Shown here piece after piece: positions 1-7,912 of a DNA stretch of 43,793 nucleotides. The stretch is from Desulfobacterales bacterium. GTDB lineage: Bacteria; Desulfobacterota; Desulfobacteria; Desulfobacterales; JADGBH01. Under the pieces are notes generated by a model. It saw only the letters and a program-made list of their open reading frames with translations. It was not told the DNA's origin and made no database searches. How positions within the stretch are numbered: the first letter of the stretch is position 1; each line of letters starts with the position of its first letter. The stretch covers positions 1-43,793 of the forward strand of contig JADGBH010000037.1 in NCBI GenBank assembly GCA_015231595.1. Reading direction: 5' to 3'. The position numbers were made by a program, and so were the translations under genes.

Positions 1-55
1 TATTTAAAAATTCTTCATGAATATCATCTATTTTGATTTGTGTGGTACATTGCAT
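1..55 (-). CDS. Possible 5' end of an unidentified protein (partial)
   Basis: An ATG at 55 on the minus strand opens a frame that runs off the left edge after 18 codons (MQCTTQIKIDDIHEEFLN). The upstream sequence is A/G-rich but holds no clear ribosome binding site. The fragment is too short to assign a family. It is listed only because the frame is open at the window edge; it may be a chance ORF. Confidence 0.25.
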   Translation of the reverse strand, partial: MQCTTQIKIDDIHEEFLN

Positions 56-137
56 TTTTCATCTTTCTTGAATTATTTTTTTGCCCATTTACTTAATTTC
101 ATAACAGGATTTAATATTACTTTTGTCAATTATTTTA

Positions 138-330
138 TCACCAGTTGGCAACCCTTTTCTGAATTATAAAATACTGGTTCAGCAAATAAGCGATAGCCTT
201 TTTTTCAGCAAACAAGTTTTTAAACTGCGCATAACGCCTTCCAAGTTCACCTATACCCTCAATAATCGGCCTTATACCCGCAAGACTTTTTGATGTTATT
301 AATGTTTTATTTACTATCCTTAAAATATAT
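138..330 (-). pseudogene. Coding-like remnant without a start codon
   Basis: On the minus strand a frame of about 60 codons ends at TGA 140-138. It reads like real protein (for example KSLAGIRPIIEGIGELGRRY and FKNLFAEKKAIAYLLNQYF). It contains no ATG, GTG or TTG after the preceding in-frame stop. I do not recognise the family. The rest of 1-430 holds nothing else except the hairpin at 374-397. It could be a decayed gene fragment or a chance open stretch. Confidence 0.25.
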
Positions 331-373
331 CTCCTAAAAAACTGTTATTTTTTTATAGAAAATTGGCGAGAAA

Positions 374-397
374 ACCCCGTCTCCTTGTGGGCGGGGT
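374..397. terminator. GC-rich hairpin after the lipoprotein gene
   Basis: ACCCCGTC (374-381) pairs with GGCGGGGT (390-397) around an 8-base loop. On the minus strand it lies about 34 bases after the lipoprotein stop and is followed by TTTT, so it can serve as a rho-independent terminator. As plus-strand RNA all eight pairs form, including one G-U, whereas minus-strand RNA has a C-A mismatch. It also resembles the end hairpins of IS200/IS605-type elements, so it may be an element remnant. Confidence 0.4.
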
Positions 398-430
398 AAT
401 TGACTGTGACCGTTATCTGAACCACTAATA

Positions 431-862
431 CTAAAATGAAAATTGTTTTTCAGCAGAAGGTTGAATATTAAGCTTCCATTCACCATTTTCTACGATCCAT
501 TCTTCATTTGCAGAAAAAGGAAAATCAAATCCCATCTGATTTATAATAAAATCTATAATAACACTGGCTTTTTTGCCCGAATCCATAATTTCTATTTTAT
601 AAATACTGTATTTAGATATCTTAACATTTGATTTCTTATAGAAATTATCCTTTAAAACTTTTGCTTTGTATGAATCAGTAGCAAGATCATACACTTTTAT
701 CCACTCACCGTTCACCTTAGCATCCCATTCAATTATAACTTTTTGTCTTAATTCAGATTCATCTGGCATTTTAGACTTTGAGATAAATGAGCAGGAAAAA
801 AATATAAAATTTATTACGACTAAAACAAATATAATCATAATTTTTGATAGCTTATTTTTCAT
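431..862 (-). CDS. Small lipoprotein, NTF2-like appearance
   Basis: The 143-residue product starts with a basic and hydrophobic leader and a lipobox-like end (IFFSC, Cys about residue 24), so it is probably a lipoprotein. The mature part has the compact alpha/beta pattern of small SnoaL/NTF2-like domains: an N-terminal helix, a 'W' in GEWIKVYDL, and a final EEWIVENGEWKLN strand pair. That fold assignment is inference. The ATG overlaps the stop of the upstream phosphatase-like gene (ATGA), and AAGGAG sits 7 bases before it, so the two genes are co-transcribed and probably translationally coupled. Binding partner unknown. Confidence 0.7.
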   Translation of the reverse strand: MKNKLSKIMIIFVLVVINFIFFSCSFISKSKMPDESELRQKVIIEWDAKVNGEWIKVYDLATDSYKAKVLKDNFYKKSNVKISKYSIYKIEIMDSGKKASVIIDFIINQMGFDFPFSANEEWIVENGEWKLNIQPSAEKQFSF

Positions 863-1887
863 TTATTTACTCCTTTTTGTTGTTCTAACATTAATTTCAT
901 AAATCCTTCAGGTGTTAATTGAAGCTGCTTATTTAGTTCTTTTTCTAATTCATTTTTATTCTTTATTGGTTCTATTATGTTTGCATCTTTCATCATTTTT
1001 AAAATTTTTTCATCACTTGGTATGTTATCATCAAGTAAAATTGATTTTCTGTCACTAACATATAAATTACCACTTTTATCTTTAAACATTCTTATAAAAT
1101 CAAAACTTGAGCCTCTGGTCTTTAATTGAAATAAATTTGTTTCATCATTAGTTTGCGAGCATGTTGACAAAAATTTATGACCTGATATAGCTATATCTAT
1201 ACCCTTCAAATTATTAATTAATGATACAGTTTTATCATAACCACATTGTGATAATAATATAATGATATCTACTTTGTTTCTTATTTCAGAAAGAATTTTT
1301 TCAACTTCTTTTTCTGGAGGAATTACAATAAGGGTTTTTTTTAGTTTTTGATCAGATATTAGTTCAATAGCATATTCTGGTAAAATACCTATCATTCCTA
1401 TACTAATATTTCCAAAATTTTTTATTATATATCTCTCCTTAAATGGACGATTATCCTCTTTATAAACTAAATTTGAAGTTATGATTGGGAATGAAACATT
1501 GCTAAGCAAACTATTTAAAGTATTTATTCCAATGTTTAATTCAGTAGGACTTAAAGTCATACATGAATAATCCATTAATTCCATTGAATCAAGGATTAGC
1601 TTTGCTTGACTTTCGGACTTGTTGATTTTTGAAAATACATTTCCTATATCAAGCAGTAAAACATTTTTGTCTATTTTTTTTAAAATATCTATCATATAAG
1701 CTCTTCGAGCAAGACCGCCCGATAAAGAATCAACGCCTCAAAGCTTAATTGGAAATATATCACCTTCCATATTTCCTGTGAAAATAATAGTTAAAGAGTC
1801 TGATATATTTGACACAGCCTTGCTATATGCTGGATTAAATACAAAAAAAATTATTAATAGGGCACAAACCCAAAAAATTTTTTTCAT
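859..1887 (-). CDS. UshA-like metallophosphatase, probable selenoprotein (in-frame UGA at codon 50)
   Basis: Opened only from its internal ATG, the frame (859-1695) gives 278 residues and no signal peptide. The same frame extends upstream to ATG 1887, preceded by AGGAGG, and then encodes a signal peptide (MKKIFWVCALLIIFFVF...). The only interruption is TGA 1740-1738 at codon 50, in FPIKL-U-GVDSLSGGLARRAY. UshA/5'-nucleotidase-like proteins often carry Cys next to this GG(L/I)xRR motif, so Sec is the natural reading; a SECIS-like hairpin follows. The downstream part has the expected LLLDIGNVF, DYSCMTLSPTELNIG and IIILLSQCG segments. The usual N-terminal metal-binding motif (D-x-H-like) is degenerate (FTGNMEGD), so catalytic activity is uncertain. 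Full length is 342 residues, exported. The downstream lipoprotein gene overlaps by 4 bases. The alternative is a nonsense mutation, which the SECIS and Cys position argue against. Confidence 0.75.
1702..1728 (-). promoter_or_regulatory. Bacterial SECIS-like element
   Basis: Ten bases after the UGA the mRNA can fold as UCUU, a bulged UAU, CGGGC, loop GGUCUU, GCUCG, AAGA. This is nine base pairs, one of them G-U. The loop begins with GGUCU at +22 to +26 after the UGA. The E. coli fdhF SECIS also shows GGUCU in its apical loop, at +19, together with bulged bases on the 5' side. This position and loop are what SelB recognises. Confidence 0.72.
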
Positions 1888-2183
1888 TTACGGTCCTCCT
1901 TTTTATCTAAAAGTTGTTTAATATTTATATCATTGACTGACATATTATTCAGTTAGTTAATGTTAAAAAATAAAGATTAATAAAAATTTTATTATCTAAA
2001 AATAATAATGTATATCATTGATAATTCTACTCTTTAAATGTTATTTATAAATAGTAACGAATATCATTTACTTCCTAATTATAAAATAATATATTGCAAA
2101 TAAGCATTTAAATCTATATTAATGTACTAATTAAAATTTAACTATAACTAAATCAATAAAAATATTATTTTAAGGAGACTTTT

Positions 2184-5100
2184 ATGTTTAAATTCCGAGA
2201 ATTTGTTGTTTTTTTAATTTTAGTTCTGCTTTTGCCTTCATTTAGTTTTGCTATGAAGGGAGGACCTGACAGTTTTGGGTATGTATATGTGGATAATGAG
2301 GAATCCGGCCAAGAGCCTTTTGAGTGGGATACTTTAAAGAAAGAGACGTATTATGAGGGCGAAATGATAAAAATGCCAGAGGACCAAATAAGTCCGGCAA
2401 TTCCTTTAGGATTTACTTTTAATTTTTATGGCAAAAGCTATAATCAAGTTTATATAGTAAGCAATGGTTTTATAACTTTTTCTTCTAACTCGCGCGCTGC
2501 ATATAATTTAGGAACAAATATACCCCAGTCAGGAGATAATGCTGATAATTTAGCAGCAGGATTCTGGGCGGATCTTAATACTCAAAAGTGAGGTACTATA
2601 ATATATGGTGTCCGTGGGACATATCCAAATCAAAGATTTATAGTTGAATTTAATGAAGCTTATTATGGATCAGATAAAAACACATTTCAGATTGTTCTTT
2701 ATCAAGGAACAAATGAAATAAGGGTATATTATAAAGATATTTTTGCAGCTGGTCAAAAAACAATAGCAGGAATCGAAAATGAGAGTGGTACGGTAGGACT
2801 TCGGTATAAGAGATTCAATACAGCTGGTAATTACAAAAATTTTTATGTTAGATATTATAAAGATGTTGCTGTTCAAAATCAAGCTCCTGTAGCTAATGCT
2901 GGCGCTAATCAAACTGTAAATAGCGGTGATACCGTCATTCTTGATGGTTCATATTCTTCTGACCCTGAAGATGGAACTTCAGGACTTGAGTATAAATGGA
3001 TTCAAATTTCTGGAACAACTGTTACATTGTCTAATTCAACATCATCAAAAGCAAGTTTCACTGCACTTGGTGGTAATCCTTTGACTTTTGAGCTTACTGT
3101 TACAGACAAAGAAGGGCTTTATTCAAAAGACACAGTAACAATACATTTTGACGGAACAACTCCCAATGGGAATCATCCTATAGCTGATGCAGGTTCAGAT
3201 AAAACAGTATATGGCGGAAATACAGTAATATTGGATGGCTCTAATTCTTCTGACCCTGATGATGGCATTGCTTCTTATTTGTGGACACAGAAGAATGCTC
3301 CTTGGCCAATTAACACAACACCTGTAACTATATTGAATGCAGGTTCAGCTAAGGCATCTTTTATTGCACCAGATACGTCAGAAACTCTTACTTTCATATT
3401 AACCGTAACGGATTTTAGCGGTCTTTCGAGTTCTGATACGGCTTCTATTGAGGTTAAACCAAATGACGGGACTAAAAATCCACCTATAGCTGATGCTGGA
3501 CAAAATCATACAGTTACAGGTGGAGAGACAGTTACGCTTAATGGATCAAATTCTTCTGACCCTGATGATGGCATTGCTTCTTATAAATGGGTTCAGAAAG
3601 GAGGTAAAACTGTTACATTATCTAATGCCAATTCTGTACAAACAACCTTTATAGCTCCTGAGGCAGAAACAACTGATTTAATTTTATCATTTGAACTAAC
3701 GGTAACTGATAAAGGTGGATTGAGCAGCTCTAATACTGTTAATATAACCATAGAAGCTTCATCTGTAGGCAAACCTCCTGTTGCAGATGCTGGAAGTGAT
3801 AAAATTGTTAAATCTGGAGATACTGTTGAATTAGATGGTTCAAAATCGTTAGATCCAGATGGCTCTATATTTTCATATAAATGGGAGCAAACATCAGGCA
3901 TTGAGGTAGCTCTAACAGGTTATAATAAAGCTAATCCGACTTTTACTGCTCCGACAATTCAAACTCCTTCAGAGACTCTTGTTTTTGAACTTACGGTAAC
4001 TGATAATGATGGACTTACAGGTAAGAGCAATGTAACTATCATTGTAAGTGCTGGCGGGAATATTCCTCCGATTGCTGACGCAGGACCTAATCAAAAAGTT
4101 TCAAGGGGAGCGACTGTTACTTTAAATGCCCTTAACTCTTCTGACCCTGATGGAAGCATAGTTTCCATTAAATGGGAGCAAACATCTGGCACAAGTGTTT
4201 CTTTATCAGAAGATTCATCTTCAGCTACTTTCATTGTTCCAAGCACAGGAGCCAGCGCCGAAAAATTAACATTTCAATTAACAGTTACAGATAATCAAGG
4301 ATTATCTACGACAGACAGTATTGATATTATAATCAGTGAGGGCGGACAATATCCTCCATTTGCAGTTGCTGGTGACGATAAACCGATTTTTGTAGGCGAT
4401 AAAGTTTATTTGGATGGTTCAAATTCTTCAGACCCTGACGGAGAAGTTGTTACTTATCAATGGACGCAGTTAGATCCTCCATGGCCACTGCCTCCAAGTA
4501 CAAAAGTAAGTATTTCTAATGCTAATTCAGCCAAAGCAAGTTTTACTGCTCCAACTCCTAAGGGTGATGTTGAATCTTTTACTTTCCAGCTTACGATAAC
4601 TGACGATGATGGAAATCCAAGCACCGATACAATTGTAATTAAAGTTGTAAGTAATAATTCTAAGCCTGTTGCAAACGCTGGTAATGATATAACGGTAGAT
4701 GTTGGAGCCAAAGTTGTTCTTGATGGAACAGCATCATCTGACCCTGAAGGAGCTACGTTAATTTATGATTGGACTCAAACAGGAGGCGTTTTTGTATTAT
4801 TATCAGGTGCCGATACCTCTCAAGCTTTTTTTACGGCTCCAGACATTGGAACAAGCACAAGCACTATTTTATCATTTAAACTTCAAGTTAAAGACGACAT
4901 TGGGTTTATTTCGGAAGATACTACCGTAGTAAAAATAGAAAAGAATAATGCCGCCCCTATTGCAGAAGCTGGCGATAACCAAAGCGTAAGCGCTGGAGAA
5001 CAAGTATTTTTAGATGGTTCTAAATCAAATGATCCTGATGGAAATTCAATAAAATATAAATGGACTCAAATTGGTGGCCAAGAAGTTGTTTTATTTAATT

Positions 5101-5636
5101 CAGGTACCGCTACTCCTCTCTTTTATGCGCCTAATTTAGGTCAAACAGGTGGAACCCTTACTTTTCAATTAACTGTAACTGATTCATGGGGAGTTGGATC
5201 AAAAGATACAGTAATGGTTAATATAGTATGGCTTAATACTGCCCCAATTGCTAACGCTGGAGAACATCAAGTTGTTACTGAAGGGGAGATTGTAACTCTT
5301 GACGCTTCTAAGTCAAATGATTTAGAAGGTAACATTACGTCTTATACTTGGGTTCAAACCAGTGGAACTGCAGTTTTAATGGCTGATCCTACTTCTGCTG
5401 TAACAACTTTTACTGCTCCAAGCGTCGGAGTAGATGGAGTTATGCTGATTTTTAAAGTTATAGTTACGGACTCAGGAGGCCTAAAAGACTCAAAAGAAGT
5501 AACTGTAATTGTCGAAGATAATGGAGCTCAAGATAATGGTTCCGAAGATAATGGCTCCCAAGATAACCCAATTGAGCCCGATAAAAAAGGCGGTGGCGGT
5601 GGTTGTTTTATTGGGATATTAAGCAGTTCTTATTAG
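2184..5636 (+). pseudogene. Large secreted PKD-repeat protein interrupted by in-frame TGA
   Basis: ATG 2184 (AAGGAG upstream) starts a signal peptide followed by a beta-sandwich domain (GFTFNFYGKSYNQVYIVSNGF, a secreted-adhesin type). The frame meets TGA at 2589-2591 (codon 136) and is then open to TAG 5636. The pieces are 2184-2591 and about 2592-5636; the second has no proper start of its own (TTG 3027 lies inside repeat 1). After the N-terminal domain come nine PKD/Ig-like repeats of about 90 residues, each starting PxADAGxxxxVxxGxxVxLDGSxSxDPD and ending FxLTVTDxxGL. The tail is acidic and Asn-rich, then GGGGGCF. Related domains have Gly or Ser at the TGA position, so a GGA-to-TGA nonsense mutation is the likely cause. 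Without readthrough only a 135-residue fragment is made. The product would be a cell-surface or extracellular protein. Confidence 0.75.
3243..3584 (+). repeat. Identical 36-bp copies inside PKD repeats 2 and 3
   Basis: Bases 3243-3278 and 3549-3584 are identical, coding NSSDPDDGIASY in both repeats. Other repeats differ at the DNA level. This suggests recent duplication or gene conversion within the repeat array. Confidence 0.8.
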
Positions 5637-5670
5637 GTTCAAAAAAGAATCCAACATAATTAAAAACAAT

Positions 5671-5699
5671 AAAAGGGCATATTAAATATGCCCTTTTTA
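5671..5699. terminator. Bidirectional rho-independent terminator
   Basis: GGGCATAT (5675-5682), loop TAA, ATATGCCC (5686-5693), flanked by AAAA on the left and TTTTT on the right. It terminates the PKD gene transcript from the left and could also stop minus-strand transcripts. Confidence 0.85.
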
Positions 5700-5754
5700 T
5701 GTTTTGTGTTTTAACTTAGGAATAGAAATTAAATTAAATAATTTCCCACTTTCT

Positions 5755-5821
5755 GTAGGGGCGACCGGCTGGTCGCCCTTGGGGATTATTACTTAATGGC
5801 ACTGGCCGACCAGACGGTCGC
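5755..5821. repeat. Pair of REP-like palindromes in inverted orientation
   Basis: The first unit is GGGCGACC-GGCT-GGTCGCCC (5759-5778). The second (5804-5821), read on the minus strand, starts GCGACCGTCTGGTCGGCC and is a diverged copy. Two head-to-head palindromic units form a BIME-like arrangement directly after the oadB stop, where it may also stabilise or terminate the minus-strand mRNA. Confidence 0.65.
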
Positions 5822-5830
5822 TTATACTAC

Positions 5831-6958
5831 TTATCTAATGAGACTCCATAATACACCAGCGGCAATAGCTGAGCCTATAACACCCGAAACATTAGGAGCC
5901 ATTGCGTGCATAAGCAAAAAGTTTGTCGGATCTTCAGCCTGACCAACCATTTGTGAAACGCGAGCAGAATCAGGAACTGCTGAAACTCCAGCGGAGCCTA
6001 TCAAAGGATTTATTTTATGTTTTAAGAAAAGATTCATGAACTTAGCAAATAATACTCCACAAGCGCTTGCAACGCCAAATGCACAAGCTCCAAGAACAAA
6101 AATTCCTAAAGAACGCGGAGTTAAAAAAACATCAGCTTGCGTGCTTGCGCCTACTGTAAGGCCTAATAAGATTGTTGCACTATCAAGAATTGATGTTCTA
6201 GCTGCTTGAGCAAGTCTTTCAACAACACCTGCTTCTTTTAAAAGATTACCTAAAAAAAGCATACCTAAAAGAGGAAGAGCTGCGGGAGCAATTAAACAGC
6301 ATAAAATAAAACCCGCTATCGGAAATATTATTTTTTCTCTTTGAGATACTTCACGGGGTTCTTCCATTCTGATTAATCTTTCTTTGCGGGTAGTAAGAAG
6401 TTTCATTATAGGCGGCTGAATAACTGGAACAAGAGCCATATATGAATATGCAGCAACAGCTATTGGACCTATCAAATTCGGAGCTAATTTCGCTGTAAGG
6501 AATATTGCTGTAGGCCCATCAGCTCCACCAATTATAGCAATTGAAGCAGCTTCATTTGGAAGAAAACCAAGAGCAAGCGCGCCTAAAAAGGTAAGAAATA
6601 TACCCATTTGAGCTGCAGCTCCAAGAAGCATTAATACAGGTCTTGCCAGCATAGTTGAAAAATCAGTCATAGCACCTATACCGAGAAATATCAAAGGAGG
6701 ATATACACCAGATGTAACTCCCCAATATAAATAATGAAGCACACTATTGTCTTCATATAGAGACAGTCCTAATCCTTTAAAAACAGGAATATTACCAACT
6801 AAAATTCCAAAACCAATTGGAACGAGTAAGAAAGGTTCATAATGTTTTGCTATTCCAAGATAAATAAATATACATCCCACAATAATCATTATGAAATGAC
6901 GATAATCGCCAAGATAAAAACCAGTATTTTGAAAAAACTCTAAAAACAGAGTATCCAT
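5831..6958 (-). CDS. oadB: Sodium-pump decarboxylase beta subunit (OadB/GcdB/MmdB)
   Basis: The 375-residue polytopic membrane protein is the normal length for the Na+-translocating carboxyltransferase/decarboxylase beta subunit. This subunit couples decarboxylation of a carboxybiotin carrier (oxaloacetate, methylmalonyl-CoA or glutaconyl-CoA systems) to Na+ export. The key motif GGADGPT (Asp147) is present, as are ISAV-type sequence NPLIGSAGVSAVPDSARV and C-terminal HAMAPNVSGVIGSAIAAG. AGAGGTG precedes the ATG. The gamma subunit gene ends 15 bases upstream. Alpha and biotin-carrier genes are not adjacent, so the substrate cannot be told from this window. Confidence 0.93.
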   Translation of the reverse strand: MDTLFLEFFQNTGFYLGDYRHFIMIIVGCIFIYLGIAKHYEPFLLVPIGFGILVGNIPVFKGLGLSLYEDNSVLHYLYWGVTSGVYPPLIFLGIGAMTDFSTMLARPVLMLLGAAAQMGIFLTFLGALALGFLPNEAASIAIIGGADGPTAIFLTAKLAPNLIGPIAVAAYSYMALVPVIQPPIMKLLTTRKERLIRMEEPREVSQREKIIFPIAGFILCCLIAPAALPLLGMLFLGNLLKEAGVVERLAQAARTSILDSATILLGLTVGASTQADVFLTPRSLGIFVLGACAFGVASACGVLFAKFMNLFLKHKINPLIGSAGVSAVPDSARVSQMVGQAEDPTNFLLMHAMAPNVSGVIGSAIAAGVLWSLIR

Positions 6959-6973
6959 ATCACTACACCTCTT

Positions 6974-7408
6974 CTATACTTTTGATATAATATTTTTATA
7001 AGCTTTTTGACTCCAATGAAATAAACCTTTGCCATCCGGAATTATTAGTTCTGCTTTTAAAAGCTCATTAATTGTAGAGTAAGGCTTCAGAAGGCCTCTG
7101 TTTTCAGATAATCTAAGCAATTTAGGAAGAGAAAAAGTTTTTCCAAATATTTTAGAAACTAAGTAAAACTCCCTTGTTGATTCTAATAAATACGGAGAAA
7201 TTATTTCAACTTCTTTGGGTTTAATCATATCATCCCATGAATTTTTTAAATTCCCAATATAAAGGTGCCTTTTTTCAAAAAAATCTAAAAGTTTGTGAAG
7301 CTGGGAAATAATCGTTGAAAGCATAACGAGACAGGCAAAAACGATTGTTATACCTACAATACTGATCGCCCAACCGTTACTTTTTGCAATTGCTTCTAAA
7401 CCGTACAA
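6974..7408 (-). CDS. Sodium-pump decarboxylase gamma subunit-like (OadG family)
   Basis: The 144-residue protein has one N-terminal membrane segment (about residues 12-34, GWAISIVGITIVFACLVML), then charged helices, as in OadG, which tethers the soluble subunits to OadB. The cytoplasmic tail here is longer than in classical OadG (about 80-100 residues) and holds a winged-helix-like segment (FSLPKLLRLSENRGLLKPYS). The start is TTG at 7408, supported by AGGAGG 6 bases upstream; no better start is nearby. It lies between the cNMP-binding gene and oadB. Confidence 0.75.
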   Translation of the reverse strand: MYGLEAIAKSNGWAISIVGITIVFACLVMLSTIISQLHKLLDFFEKRHLYIGNLKNSWDDMIKPKEVEIISPYLLESTREFYLVSKIFGKTFSLPKLLRLSENRGLLKPYSTINELLKAELIIPDGKGLFHWSQKAYKNIISKV

Positions 7409-7446
7409 TTCTTACCTCCTTTTTTTAAAATTTATTAATAAGTTAG

Positions 7447-7875
7447 TTACTCAGTGCCTTTAACAAAAGGCATTCTTTCCTGAACAATTTTATCTAATTT
7501 TGTCATTATTTTTTTGCCAAAATTAGTATCTTCCTCTATTAACTTACGAAACTTGCTTCCTTTAATTTCAGCTAATTCTCCATCGGTCAGAGCTACTCCG
7601 CTTCCTTTATAGAAGTGAGGACTAATGATTGATGACCATCCTAATATATCCCCCCTACTGTGCAAAGTGAATGCCTGACCATTTTTAAATTCAACCATAT
7701 AGCTCCCTGATAACACTATAAAAAAAGAAGAGGCTTCTTTTCCGCGTTGCATAAACTCTTCACCTTCAACAACTTTTGTTAATTCAGAAATTAAAGATAT
7801 TTTTTCAAGTTCTGAAGTCGTTAATCCGTTAAAAAGGTCAATTGATTTTAATATTTCTTTGTTAACTGTATCCAT
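7447..7875 (-). CDS. Stand-alone cyclic-nucleotide-binding (Crp-like cNBD) protein
   Basis: The 142-residue product is a single cNMP-binding beta-barrel: LFNGLTTSELEKIS entry helix, VVEGEEFMQRGKEASSFFIVLSG barrel core, and GDILGW phosphate-cassette region. There is no DNA-binding helix-turn-helix, so it is not a transcription factor by itself. The arginine normally contacting the cyclic phosphate is not evident after GDILGW, so ligand binding is doubtful. It lies between the beta-helix gene and oadG with short gaps (37 and 38 bases), suggesting a role in regulating the Na+ pump; that role is inference. Confidence 0.7.
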   Translation of the reverse strand: MDTVNKEILKSIDLFNGLTTSELEKISLISELTKVVEGEEFMQRGKEASSFFIVLSGSYMVEFKNGQAFTLHSRGDILGWSSIISPHFYKGSGVALTDGELAEIKGSKFRKLIEEDTNFGKKIMTKLDKIVQERMPFVKGTE

Positions 7876-7912
7876 ATCTCCACCTCTTTAATTAAAAATT
7901 TTGAAATATTTT

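Noticed and set aside
2589..2591. Second selenocysteine codon in the PKD protein
   Set aside because: A short hairpin follows at a suitable distance, but the related domain has Gly or Ser there, not Cys, so a nonsense change fits better.
3593..4711. Antisense ORFs (3593-3901, 4457-4711)
   Set aside because: They are shadows on the opposite strand of the PKD repeats, with no ribosome binding sites.
2880..5520. CRISPR array or satellite
   Set aside because: The periodicity of about 270 bases is protein-level PKD repeats with diverged DNA, not short direct repeats with spacers.
859..5636. Genome-wide recoding of TGA
   Set aside because: TGA is used as a genuine stop by several genes here (the UshA-like gene itself, pheA, aroA), so the code is standard apart from Sec.
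5759..5821. Pair of palindromes as CRISPR or attachment site
   Set aside because: Only two units in opposite orientation, matching REP/BIME patterns rather than an array.
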